A DNA stretch of 64,000 nucleotides, taken from JAWLHK01 sp041690355 [NCBI: bacterium]. Lineage in GTDB: Bacteria > J088 > JAWLBW01. The notes beneath the pieces were generated by a model. The model made no database searches and was not told the DNA's origin. It saw only the letters and a program-made list of their open reading frames with translations. Of the stretch, positions 11,735-20,452 are shown in pieces. The stretch's first letter is position 1. The number at the start of each line of letters is the position of its first letter. The position numbers were made by a program, and so were the translations under genes. The stretch lies in NCBI GenBank assembly GCA_041690355.1, contig JAWLHK010000021.1, positions 1 through 64,000 of the forward strand, written 5' to 3'.

Positions 11735-13444
11735 TCAGGACTCCACGGTAGGTGCCTGGGACTGCAGAATACGCTTTACCTCGGCGAGCAGTTCTTCACG
11801 TTTGTAGGAACCTTTCTGCATGATGCGCTCGACCGAGCCGCTCAGCCTCAGGCGGTCTTCGGAGGTGAGATCCTTCGCCGTCACGACGACGATGGGCACT
11901 TCGCGCCACTGGAAGTGGCTGCGCAGTTCGCTCACAAAGGTGAAGCCGTCCATCTCGGGCATCATCAGATCGAGCAGGATGAGAGACGGCACCTGCTTCA
12001 CGACCTGCTCGAGGGCCAGCTTTCCGTTGGCGGCCTCGCGCACCGAAAGGCCATCCTTCTCGAGCATCTTGCGCATCATGTCGCGCGTGATGTTGTCGTC
12101 TTCGACGACGAGAATGTCGGTGGAGTCCTGCGAGCGATGCCGCCGGACAATCGCCAGCAGCCGGTCTTTGTCGACAGGCTTGGTGAGGTACTCCGAGACC
12201 CCCAGGGCATAGCCCATTTCCTTGTTGTCGACGATCGTCAGCATGACCACCGGAATGTCGGCGGTCTCCGGGTCGGCTTTCAGGGCGGTCAGCACCGCCC
12301 AGCCGTCCATGCCGGGCATCATGACGTCGAGCGTGATGAGCGCCGGACGCTGTTCGCGCGCAAGGCGCAGCCCTGCCTCGCCGTCGGTGACGAATTCCAC
12401 CGACACCCCCTCTTTCGACAGGTACCGGGTGAGCAGATCGCCCACGGCCGGATCGTCGTCGATGGCGAGCACGAACTGTCCGGGCGCAATGCGCACCGGC
12501 ATGGTCGACTCGGCTTTCGCGCCTTTCTGCACCTGCGCGGGAAGCCGTACGGTAAAGGTCGACCCCTTTTCGTACTCGCTGGCGACCGAAATGTTGCCGC
12601 CCATCATGATGCAGAAGCGCTGGCTGATGGCCAGGCCCAGCCCGGTGCCGCCGTACTTGCGCGTCGTCGAGGAGTCGGCCTGCGTGAATTCCTGAAAGAG
12701 CTTTTCCATCTGCTCCGGCGTCATGCCGATGCCGGAATCGGTCACGCGCATGACGATGAATTCCGGAAGGCCCGCGCGGGCAGGTTCCCGGTCGATCTCG
12801 AGGCGGATCAGCCCCTGCTCGGTGAACTTCGAGGCGTTGCTCAGCAGATTGAACAGGGTCTGCCGGACCTTGGTCAGATCGGCGTGCAGCTCGCCGACTT
12901 TGGGCGGACAGACGACCTCGAGCCGGTTCCCCTTCTTGTCGACCAGGGGCTGGATGGTGGTCACGACGTCCTGCAACATGGTCTCGACGCGGAACGTCTC
13001 GAGATAGAGCTCCATCTTGCCGGCTTCGATCTTCGAGATGTCGAGGATGTCGTTGATGAGCGCGAGCAGATGCTTACCGGCCGAGCTGATCTTGCGCAGA
13101 TCGGGAATCAGCTCTTCGGCGCCGAGGTCCTCGACCTCTTCTTCGAGCATCTCACTGTAGCCGATGATGGCGTTGAGCGGCGTGCGCAGCTCGTGACTCA
13201 TGTTCGCGAGAAAGGCGCTTTTGGCCTGGCTCGCCTGGATGGCGTGATCCCGGGCTTCGGACAACTCAGCCGTGCGATCGTGCACCATCTCTTCGAGGTG
13301 CTCGGCGATCTGCGTGAGCTCCTGATTGACGAGATGGGCCTGATAGGTCTTCTCTTCGGCGATCTTTTCAGCCGCCTTGCGCGCCGCTCGCTCGCGCTCG
13401 AGACGGCGCTTGAGAATTTCGATTTCTTTGCCCTGATCGCTCAT
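11735..13444 (-). CDS. Soluble hybrid histidine kinase with two C-terminal REC domains
   Basis: A 569-residue protein without membrane segments. A long charged coiled coil fills about residues 5-75. It is followed by HisKA with SHELRTPLNAI, and HATPase with LLSNASKFT, DSGIGM and GGTGLGLAI motifs. Two receivers follow: phospho-Asp in ITLDVMMPGMDG with YLTKPVD, then in ILLDLMMPEMDG. In the second receiver the usual lysine region reads IMQKGSY. The frame opens at 13480, but the ATG at 13444 overlaps the H-NOX stop as ATGA and is preferred. Partnered with H-NOX, it is most likely a nitric-oxide-controlled kinase. Confidence 0.9.
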   Translation of the reverse strand: MSDQGKEIEILKRRLERERAARKAAEKIAEEKTYQAHLVNQELTQIAEHLEEMVHDRTAELSEARDHAIQASQAKSAFLANMSHELRTPLNAIIGYSEMLEEEVEDLGAEELIPDLRKISSAGKHLLALINDILDISKIEAGKMELYLETFRVETMLQDVVTTIQPLVDKKGNRLEVVCPPKVGELHADLTKVRQTLFNLLSNASKFTEQGLIRLEIDREPARAGLPEFIVMRVTDSGIGMTPEQMEKLFQEFTQADSSTTRKYGGTGLGLAISQRFCIMMGGNISVASEYEKGSTFTVRLPAQVQKGAKAESTMPVRIAPGQFVLAIDDDPAVGDLLTRYLSKEGVSVEFVTDGEAGLRLAREQRPALITLDVMMPGMDGWAVLTALKADPETADIPVVMLTIVDNKEMGYALGVSEYLTKPVDKDRLLAIVRRHRSQDSTDILVVEDDNITRDMMRKMLEKDGLSVREAANGKLALEQVVKQVPSLILLDLMMPEMDGFTFVSELRSHFQWREVPIVVVTAKDLTSEDRLRLSGSVERIMQKGSYKREELLAEVKRILQSQAPTVES

Positions 13445-13992
13445 ACGGCAACCCGGCGCGTCAGTGCGAACTCGACGCACGTCTGCGGCTCGGTCTCGAT
13501 CGTTCTGCGCTGAATGTCGACCTGCTCGCCGAAGTGCTCAAAGCAGCCCCGGATGAGCCCTTCGGCCAGATCGGCGAACGGGCGAGCCGAGCGGTACGTC
13601 ATGATGAGCGTGTCCTCGTTCGGGCGTTCGTATTCGAAGCCCGGCAGCTCGGCATCAGGGTAGAGTTTGCGCACTTCGACATGGATATAGTTGTCGACGC
13701 CGCTCAGGAACTCGATCGCGTTCGATTTACCCTCGAAGAACTGGGGATAGCCCGAGGCGAAGCGCCCGAACAGGTATTTGCCGAAGGCCTGGAGGAGGTC
13801 GGGGATGGGCGTATTCGTTTCGGCGCTCAGATTCTTGACGAGCGCGACCATCTCTTCGTGATCGTAGGTGCCGACCGCCGTGTACACCCCGCCCGACGGA
13901 AGGTCGGCCTTGGTCACGATGTTATCGGCGACTTCGGGGGAGAAAACCTCTTCGACCATCTCGATGAACTCGGTAAAGACCATTCCCTTCAC
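13441..13992 (-). CDS. H-NOX haem-based nitric oxide sensor
   Basis: A 183-residue H-NOX domain protein, the usual length. It starts with the family-typical KGMVFTEF, carries the proximal haem ligand His104 (YIHVEVRKLYP), and has the propionate-clamping YxSxR motif as Tyr133, Ser135 and Arg137. In bacteria such proteins bind NO (or O2) and control a partner kinase. The start is GTG at 13992, six bases after AAGGAGG, an excellent ribosome site. The gene is first in an operon with a hybrid kinase (ATGA overlap) and a REC protein. Whether it discriminates NO from O2 depends on distal-pocket residues that I cannot assign from sequence alone. Confidence 0.93.
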   Translation of the reverse strand: MKGMVFTEFIEMVEEVFSPEVADNIVTKADLPSGGVYTAVGTYDHEEMVALVKNLSAETNTPIPDLLQAFGKYLFGRFASGYPQFFEGKSNAIEFLSGVDNYIHVEVRKLYPDAELPGFEYERPNEDTLIMTYRSARPFADLAEGLIRGCFEHFGEQVDIQRRTIETEPQTCVEFALTRRVAV

Positions 13993-14094
13993 GGTGACCT
14001 CCTTGGGCTATTCGGGTTATCCTTCAGCGTACCGGAAAGGAAGCCGCGCCGCCGCCCCGATTCGGTAAGATATTCCCTAGAAAGAACATGCGTC

Positions 14095-16059
14095 CTATTT
14101 GACCCGGGAACCGGGCTTCACGTCGCCCGCGGGGGTGACGACATGCAGACCGGCCTCGTCGCTGGCAGCGAGAATCATCCCCTGGCTCTCGATGCCCATG
14201 AGCTTCGCCGGCTTCAGGTTCGCGACCACCGTCACCGTCTTGCCCACGAGCGCTTCGGGGGCATAGTGGTTCGCGATGCCGGCCACGATCTGGCGCGGCT
14301 TGTCTTCTCCGAGATCGACCTGGAGGCGCAGAAGTTTTTCGCTCTTGGGCACCCGCTCGGCCTCGAGCACCTTGCCGACCTTCAGCAGGATCTTCCCGAA
14401 CTCCTCGAACCCGATTTCGGCGGGCGGCTCGACAGGGGCCTTCCCCTTCTTTTCGGGCTTCTTCTCTTTTTCGGCTTTCGGTTCCTGCGCGGCCGCGGGT
14501 GCTGCAGGCGCCGCGCCCACCCCGGCCAGGTCGACCTGGCTGCGCACCGAGACGGCCTTCAGCTTTTCTTCGGCGTCGATGCGCGGGAAAAGCGACTCGG
14601 GCTTCTCGAGAACGGCCCCGGAGGGCAATCCGCCCCATTGGAGTTCGCGCGGCGTCTCGGTCACCCCGAGGGCCTTCAGGGCCTTTTCGGCGGTGGCCGG
14701 CATGACCGGCTGGATCATGCGGGAACAGTAGCGCAATCCTTCGAGCGCCGTGTAGAGCACATCTCCGAGCTTCTCCGTTTCGCCCTGTTTCGCGAGGGTC
14801 CAGGGCGCACTCTTGTCGACGAAGCCGTTCAGCTCGCGCACGAGCACCCAGATCTTTTCGAGGGCCGTCGAGAAGGCGGCCGCCTCGATGTGCTCGCGGA
14901 ACTCGGTCCACGTGCGCTCGGCCAGCGCGCGGATCTCGCCGCCGCCGGCCGCGGGGGGTATGGTTCCGCCCAGGTATTTCTCGAGCATGCTCACCGTGCG
15001 CGAGAGCAGATTGCCCAGGTCGTTGGCGAGCTCGCTGTTGATGCGCTGGATGAGCGCCTTGTGCGAAAAGTCGCCGTCGGCGCCGAAGGGTACCTCGCGC
15101 AGCAGGAAGTAGCGCACGGGATCGACGCCGTACTCGTCGAGCAGCAGGTTCGGATCGACCGCGTTGCGCAGGCTCTTGCTCATCTTCTGCCCTTCGACCG
15201 TCCACCAGCCGTGGGCGAAGACGCTGTGCGCGGGGGGCAGACCGGCAGCCATGAGAAACGCCGGCCAGTACACGGCGTGAAAGCGCACGATGTCCTTGCC
15301 GACGAAGTGGTAATCCGCCGGCCAGTAGGTCTTGTACTTCTCGGTCCCCTCGCCGCCGAGCGCCGAGACGTAGTTCGCGAGTGCGTCGAACCAGACGTAG
15401 ATGACATGTTCCGGATCGTCGGGCACCTGGATGCCCCACTTGAAGCTCGTGCGCGAAATACTGAGGTCGCGCAGTCCCCCCTCGATGAAACTGACGATTT
15501 CGTTGCGGCGCGTGGCGGGCTGCACCGCCTGGGGGTTGGCGCGGATCCACTCGAGCAGCGGCTTTTCGAAGGCGCTCAGCTTGAAGAAGTAGCTCTGCTC
15601 CTTGAGCTTCTCGACGGGGCGCGCGCAGTGGGGGCAGTTGCCGTCGACGAGCTGCGTCTCGGGGATGTAGGTCTCGTCGGGCACGCAGTACCAGTCTTCG
15701 TACTCGTCGAGATAGATGTAGCCGTTCGCCTTGACGCGCCGCCAGAGGTCCTGCACGAAGGCCTTGTGCCGGTCTTCGGTCGTGCGGATGAAGTCGTCAT
15801 TCGAGATGTCGAGCCGCCGCCACAGCTCCTGAAAGCGCTTCACGACCCGATCGGCGAGCTGAATCGGCGTCTCGCCCGCCTCGGCCGCGCTCTTCTCGAC
15901 CTTCTGCCCGTGCTCGTCGGTCCCGGTGAGAAAGTAGACGTCGCGCCCGAGCAGACGGTGATGGCGCGCAAGCACGTCGGCGGCCACCGTCGTGTAGGCA
16001 TGCCCGATGTGCGGCACGTCGTTGACGTAGTAGATGGGGGTCGTTACATAGAACTTCAC
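14095..16059 (-). CDS. metG: Methionyl-tRNA synthetase
   Basis: Charges tRNA-Met. The 654-residue form has the class I HIGH motif (PHIGH, residues 16-20), a zinc-knuckle region with a CPHC pair near residue 145, the KMSKS loop (QKMSKSLRN) and an anticodon-binding helical domain. A Lys/Glu/Pro/Ala-rich linker leads to a C-terminal EMAP/Trbp111-like tRNA-binding domain of about 105 residues. The frame is open upstream, but the family N-terminus (KFYVTTPIYYVND) begins at a GTG at 16059. The ribosome site is weak. It shares the minus strand with the H-NOX operon but is separated by about 100 bp. Confidence 0.95.
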   Translation of the reverse strand: MKFYVTTPIYYVNDVPHIGHAYTTVAADVLARHHRLLGRDVYFLTGTDEHGQKVEKSAAEAGETPIQLADRVVKRFQELWRRLDISNDDFIRTTEDRHKAFVQDLWRRVKANGYIYLDEYEDWYCVPDETYIPETQLVDGNCPHCARPVEKLKEQSYFFKLSAFEKPLLEWIRANPQAVQPATRRNEIVSFIEGGLRDLSISRTSFKWGIQVPDDPEHVIYVWFDALANYVSALGGEGTEKYKTYWPADYHFVGKDIVRFHAVYWPAFLMAAGLPPAHSVFAHGWWTVEGQKMSKSLRNAVDPNLLLDEYGVDPVRYFLLREVPFGADGDFSHKALIQRINSELANDLGNLLSRTVSMLEKYLGGTIPPAAGGGEIRALAERTWTEFREHIEAAAFSTALEKIWVLVRELNGFVDKSAPWTLAKQGETEKLGDVLYTALEGLRYCSRMIQPVMPATAEKALKALGVTETPRELQWGGLPSGAVLEKPESLFPRIDAEEKLKAVSVRSQVDLAGVGAAPAAPAAAQEPKAEKEKKPEKKGKAPVEPPAEIGFEEFGKILLKVGKVLEAERVPKSEKLLRLQVDLGEDKPRQIVAGIANHYAPEALVGKTVTVVANLKPAKLMGIESQGMILAASDEAGLHVVTPAGDVKPGSRVK

Positions 16060-16127
16060 GGCGGACTCTCGGAAAATGGAATCCTTACATGATAAACCGC
16101 AGGCCGCCGCAGCGCTATGTGCGGGCG

Positions 16128-17039
16128 TCAGGTCACGCCGAGAATCCAGCCTTCTTCGGCCGCCGGCGCATGGCCGGCGGGCGCGTGGAGCCACGTCGCG
16201 AGCGACCCGTCCTCCGACGCGGAAACGAGCCCTCGCGTCACAGCGCGCACCTGCTGTTCGTCGCGGATCTCTCCCACACGAAGTTCGAGCGGAAAAAGGC
16301 CCGGCCAGATCTCGGCCACGAGCACGCACGGTTCGGGCAGGTCGGCGGAAGCGAGGGGGAACTCGAAGGGCCAGACGCGCACGTGCGCGCCAAGTTCCGC
16401 ATCGGCGCGCAGGCTGACCAGGTGATGGATGCCGAGCAGCGACTGGCTCCCCACGCATCCGGCATAGGAGAGCTGCCAGACAGAGCGCACCTTGGCTCTC
16501 GACCGCGCATTCAGCAACCGCTCGGCCAGGCGGAACTCCGCCAGCGCCCGTCCACCGGAGGCCGAGGGGAATGCGGGCTTCGTCGTGCGCAGGTGCTCGC
16601 CCGCGGCTGTCGGGGGACATCCCCAGAAGGGGCCGTCGCCCGCGAGCTCCCGGTTCAACCCCGCGGAGGCCACGAACCGGTTGTTCCCGTTGCGCTTGTC
16701 ATCTTCGAGGTCGCCTGCAAGCCGCGTCCAGAGCCGCTCCCAGGGTTCGCCGGCGAAGCGGGAGGCGGGCGCGAGCGCATCGGCCGTCCCCGCGGGGTAC
16801 CCGAAGGCGAAGTCGAACCCGGCGAGCACCGAGCGCCCGGCATCGAGGTGACGGCGGAACCGGTCGCGCAGGTCTGCCATTGCCGCCACACGCGTGCGCG
16901 GGTTCAGCGGCGGAAGATCCTCCGCTCCGCGCGCGCGCTCGTGAATCCAGATGGAATCGGCGCGCCCCTTCGGCACGCCGGCGGCACTCCAGTCCACGGC
17001 CACATAAGACGACCATTTAGCTGCGTTTTCGATTGACAT
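16128..17039 (-). CDS. Unknown protein with RNase H-like (DUF429-like) N-terminus
   Basis: A 303-residue soluble protein starting with a VAVDWSAAGVPKG stretch and later GFDFAFGYPAG, the kind of beta-strand plus acidic motif seen in RNase H-fold families such as DUF429. An IWPGLFPLE stretch follows in the C-terminal half. Relatives have sometimes been labelled as cofactor-biosynthesis proteins, but I see no basis for an activity here. It is divergent from cysH, sharing a 60-bp intergenic region that contains a perfect 11-bp palindrome. Confidence 0.6.
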   Translation of the reverse strand: MSIENAAKWSSYVAVDWSAAGVPKGRADSIWIHERARGAEDLPPLNPRTRVAAMADLRDRFRRHLDAGRSVLAGFDFAFGYPAGTADALAPASRFAGEPWERLWTRLAGDLEDDKRNGNNRFVASAGLNRELAGDGPFWGCPPTAAGEHLRTTKPAFPSASGGRALAEFRLAERLLNARSRAKVRSVWQLSYAGCVGSQSLLGIHHLVSLRADAELGAHVRVWPFEFPLASADLPEPCVLVAEIWPGLFPLELRVGEIRDEQQVRAVTRGLVSASEDGSLATWLHAPAGHAPAAEEGWILGVT

Positions 17040-17047
17040 TCCCGAGC

Positions 17048-17058
17048 GTAATGATTAC
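17048..17058. promoter_or_regulatory. Perfect palindrome GTAATGATTAC between divergent genes
   Basis: An 11-bp perfect dyad, GTAAT-G-ATTAC, in the 60-bp space between the RNase H-like gene and cysH, 42 bp before the cysH ATG. Its position suits an operator for cysH. The regulator is unknown. Confidence 0.35.
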
Positions 17059-17099
17059 ATTAAACGGAGCAGCGCACTTCCCGGTTCCCCCGGTTCCCC

Positions 17100-18509
<1,410 letters not shown>

Positions 18510-18545
18510 TTCCCGGGAAGCCGGCCAGTTGAACCCGCTCCGCCT

Positions 18546-18589
18546 CGACAGCGCTCCGCACGGCCTGATACAATTCTGCAAGAGTTGTA
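18546..18589 (+). promoter_or_regulatory. Promoter with overlapping imperfect palindrome before the MpaB-like gene
   Basis: An extended -10 element TGATACAAT ends at 18574, with a TCGACA -35-like box about 18 bp upstream of TACAAT. Overlapping the -10 is a 9-bp inverted repeat with one mismatch, arms TACAATTCT and AGAGTTGTA around a GCA centre (18569-18589). A repressor or MerR-type activator could bind there. A GGAGGAG ribosome site follows about 9 bp before the ATG. Confidence 0.5.
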
Positions 18590-18614
18590 ACATTCCGCCG
18601 GGAGGAGCGCTCGC

Positions 18615-19526
18615 ATGCACATCGACCCTTCGGCCGCCCTGGGCCCCGATTCGCTCGCCTGGCGCTACGCTGGCGACAACCTCCAGTACTTTCTGGCCGG
18701 AACGATTCTGGTGCTCCAGGTCGCCCATCCGGTCGTCGGCGCGGGGGTCGGCGAACATTCCGTCTACAAGACCGACCCGTGGGGACGCCTCGAACGCACG
18801 ACGCGCATCGGCGTCAAGCTGCTCTACGGCGGCCCCGAAGTCGCCGCCCGCACCGCCCAGGAGCTGCTCACGCTCCACGGGAAGATCAAGGGGACCGACA
18901 GCCGGGGGCGCCGTTATCACGCGCTCGACCGCGAGGCCTACGCCTGGGTTCACCTGACCAGTTACTTCGCCATGGAGCAGGCGCAGGAACATTTCGGCAC
19001 CCCGCTCTCGCCTCGCCAGCAGGCGCAACTCTACCGCGAGTGGCGGCAGCAGGGGCGCGTTCTCGGCATTCGTGATGCGGACATGCCCGGCGATCTTCCG
19101 GCTTTCCGCCGTTATTTCGACGCCATGATCCGGGATCGGCTCGAAGAGAACGAGGTGGTGGGCGATCTGCTTTCGCTGTCCCGCGAAGTGCCGAAGCCGC
19201 CGCAGCTCGCCCTGCTGCCCGACGCGGCCTGGGCGCGCATGTACGCCGTGGCCGGCCGCTGGTCGCGCGCGGCCACGCTCGGGACGCTCCCCTCGGCGTT
19301 CCGCCATAAGCTCGGCCTGCGGGCGACGGCGGCCGAACGCCTCCAGTTCGAGACGCTCAAGGCGACCGCGCGCGCCGGGTATCGCTTCGTTCCCCCGCGG
19401 CACCGGTATCTTCCGGCCGCCTACCGCGCCCTGCGCGAAGCAGGTGTTCTTACCGCAACGCGCGGAAAACGCCCGCCGATCAGCGACGCGCGGGGAGCAG
19501 CACCGGCGGCGTCTCGCCCACGATGA
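18615..19526 (+). CDS. Oxygenase MpaB-family (DUF2236) protein
   Basis: A 303-residue protein of the DUF2236/MpaB family, haem-type oxygenases related to latex-clearing protein and fungal MpaB. Characteristic stretches are the N-terminal helices with VLQVAHPVVGAGVGEHS, and later ALDREAYAWVHLTSYFAM. The substrate cannot be predicted. It has its own promoter with an overlapping palindrome and a strong ribosome site. Its last 47 bp overlap the end of the convergent SPFH-lipoprotein gene. Confidence 0.8.
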   Translation: MHIDPSAALGPDSLAWRYAGDNLQYFLAGTILVLQVAHPVVGAGVGEHSVYKTDPWGRLERTTRIGVKLLYGGPEVAARTAQELLTLHGKIKGTDSRGRRYHALDREAYAWVHLTSYFAMEQAQEHFGTPLSPRQQAQLYREWRQQGRVLGIRDADMPGDLPAFRRYFDAMIRDRLEENEVVGDLLSLSREVPKPPQLALLPDAAWARMYAVAGRWSRAATLGTLPSAFRHKLGLRATAAERLQFETLKATARAGYRFVPPRHRYLPAAYRALREAGVLTATRGKRPPISDARGAAPAASRPR

Positions 19527-20274
19527 ACGTGCAGCCGCCGTTGCCGCAGGCTTCGCGCTGCATCTTGATCGTCTCGAGCTGCAGAAACTGATCGGGCGAC
19601 AGCTGCATGGCCTGCCGGTAGGCGTTGTCGGCGTCGGCCCGGCTCTTCTCGGCCAGCTTGCGCGAGTCCTCGGCCAGCTTGCGCTGCACTTCGGTCAGCA
19701 CGCGCTGCTGCTGAGCCGCCGTCTCGATGCGCTGGCTCTTGATGGAATCGGGCGGGTTCGCCTTGCCGACCGTCACCTGGATGAGCTTGACGGGAATCTT
19801 CGCCGAGCGGATGTATTCTTCCATCGAGCTCGACACTTCGTTGTCGATGTCGTCGATGGCGGTCGTGTTGATGGCGGTCTCGTTCATGCCGTGTTTGCGC
19901 ACGGCCTGGCGCACGCGGTTCGCGAACTCCTTCTCGACATTCGAGACATACCAGTCGGGCCCGAATTCCTTGATGAGCCGCACCGAATCGGTGACTTGAA
20001 GTCGGATGATGGCGTCGAAGTCGAGGGGTACGCCGTCTGACGACATCAGGTCGTCGAAGTGCACCGCATACTGCCGGGGGAGCATGTTCACGATGACGTG
20101 CTCGGTCGTGAACCAGACGTAGCGGCGGCCGGTGTGCACGACGTCGTCACGAACCCCTTCGCTGCCGAAGAGAATCGGTTTGTCGATGAGCACCGCCTCC
20201 TGCCCCGGATCGGGGGCGATGCTGGAGCAGGCGGTGAGCAGCATGACGAAGTACAGACCGGCAAAACGCGACAT
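19480..20274 (-). CDS. SPFH/Band 7 domain lipoprotein
   Basis: A 264-residue protein. Residues 1-16 form a lipoprotein signal peptide with lipobox LTAC, so the protein should be anchored to a membrane facing the periplasm. The middle is an SPFH (prohibitin/stomatin-like) domain. A long helical, Ala/Glu/Arg/Lys-rich segment before the C-terminus suggests a coiled coil, and a small Cys pair (ACGNGGC) follows near the end. The longer open frame upstream is rejected because the signal peptide starts at the ATG at 20274. Function unknown; such proteins usually scaffold membrane complexes. Confidence 0.8.
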   Translation of the reverse strand: MSRFAGLYFVMLLTACSSIAPDPGQEAVLIDKPILFGSEGVRDDVVHTGRRYVWFTTEHVIVNMLPRQYAVHFDDLMSSDGVPLDFDAIIRLQVTDSVRLIKEFGPDWYVSNVEKEFANRVRQAVRKHGMNETAINTTAIDDIDNEVSSSMEEYIRSAKIPVKLIQVTVGKANPPDSIKSQRIETAAQQQRVLTEVQRKLAEDSRKLAEKSRADADNAYRQAMQLSPDQFLQLETIKMQREACGNGGCTFIVGETPPVLLPARR

Positions 20275-20452
20275 GGGCAGAACCTTGTGAGACCGGGAGA
20301 AGGAGATCACCTTACCCCACCGCGCCCCGGGCGACAAGGCGCCGGGAAGCCGGCGTGCCCACCGTTTTTCGACCCTCGCTATGGATTTCGGGACCCGATA
20401 CCGATAGGCTCATAGGCGTCGAGCCCACGAGTCGACTCCAGTTTGCAATCGC

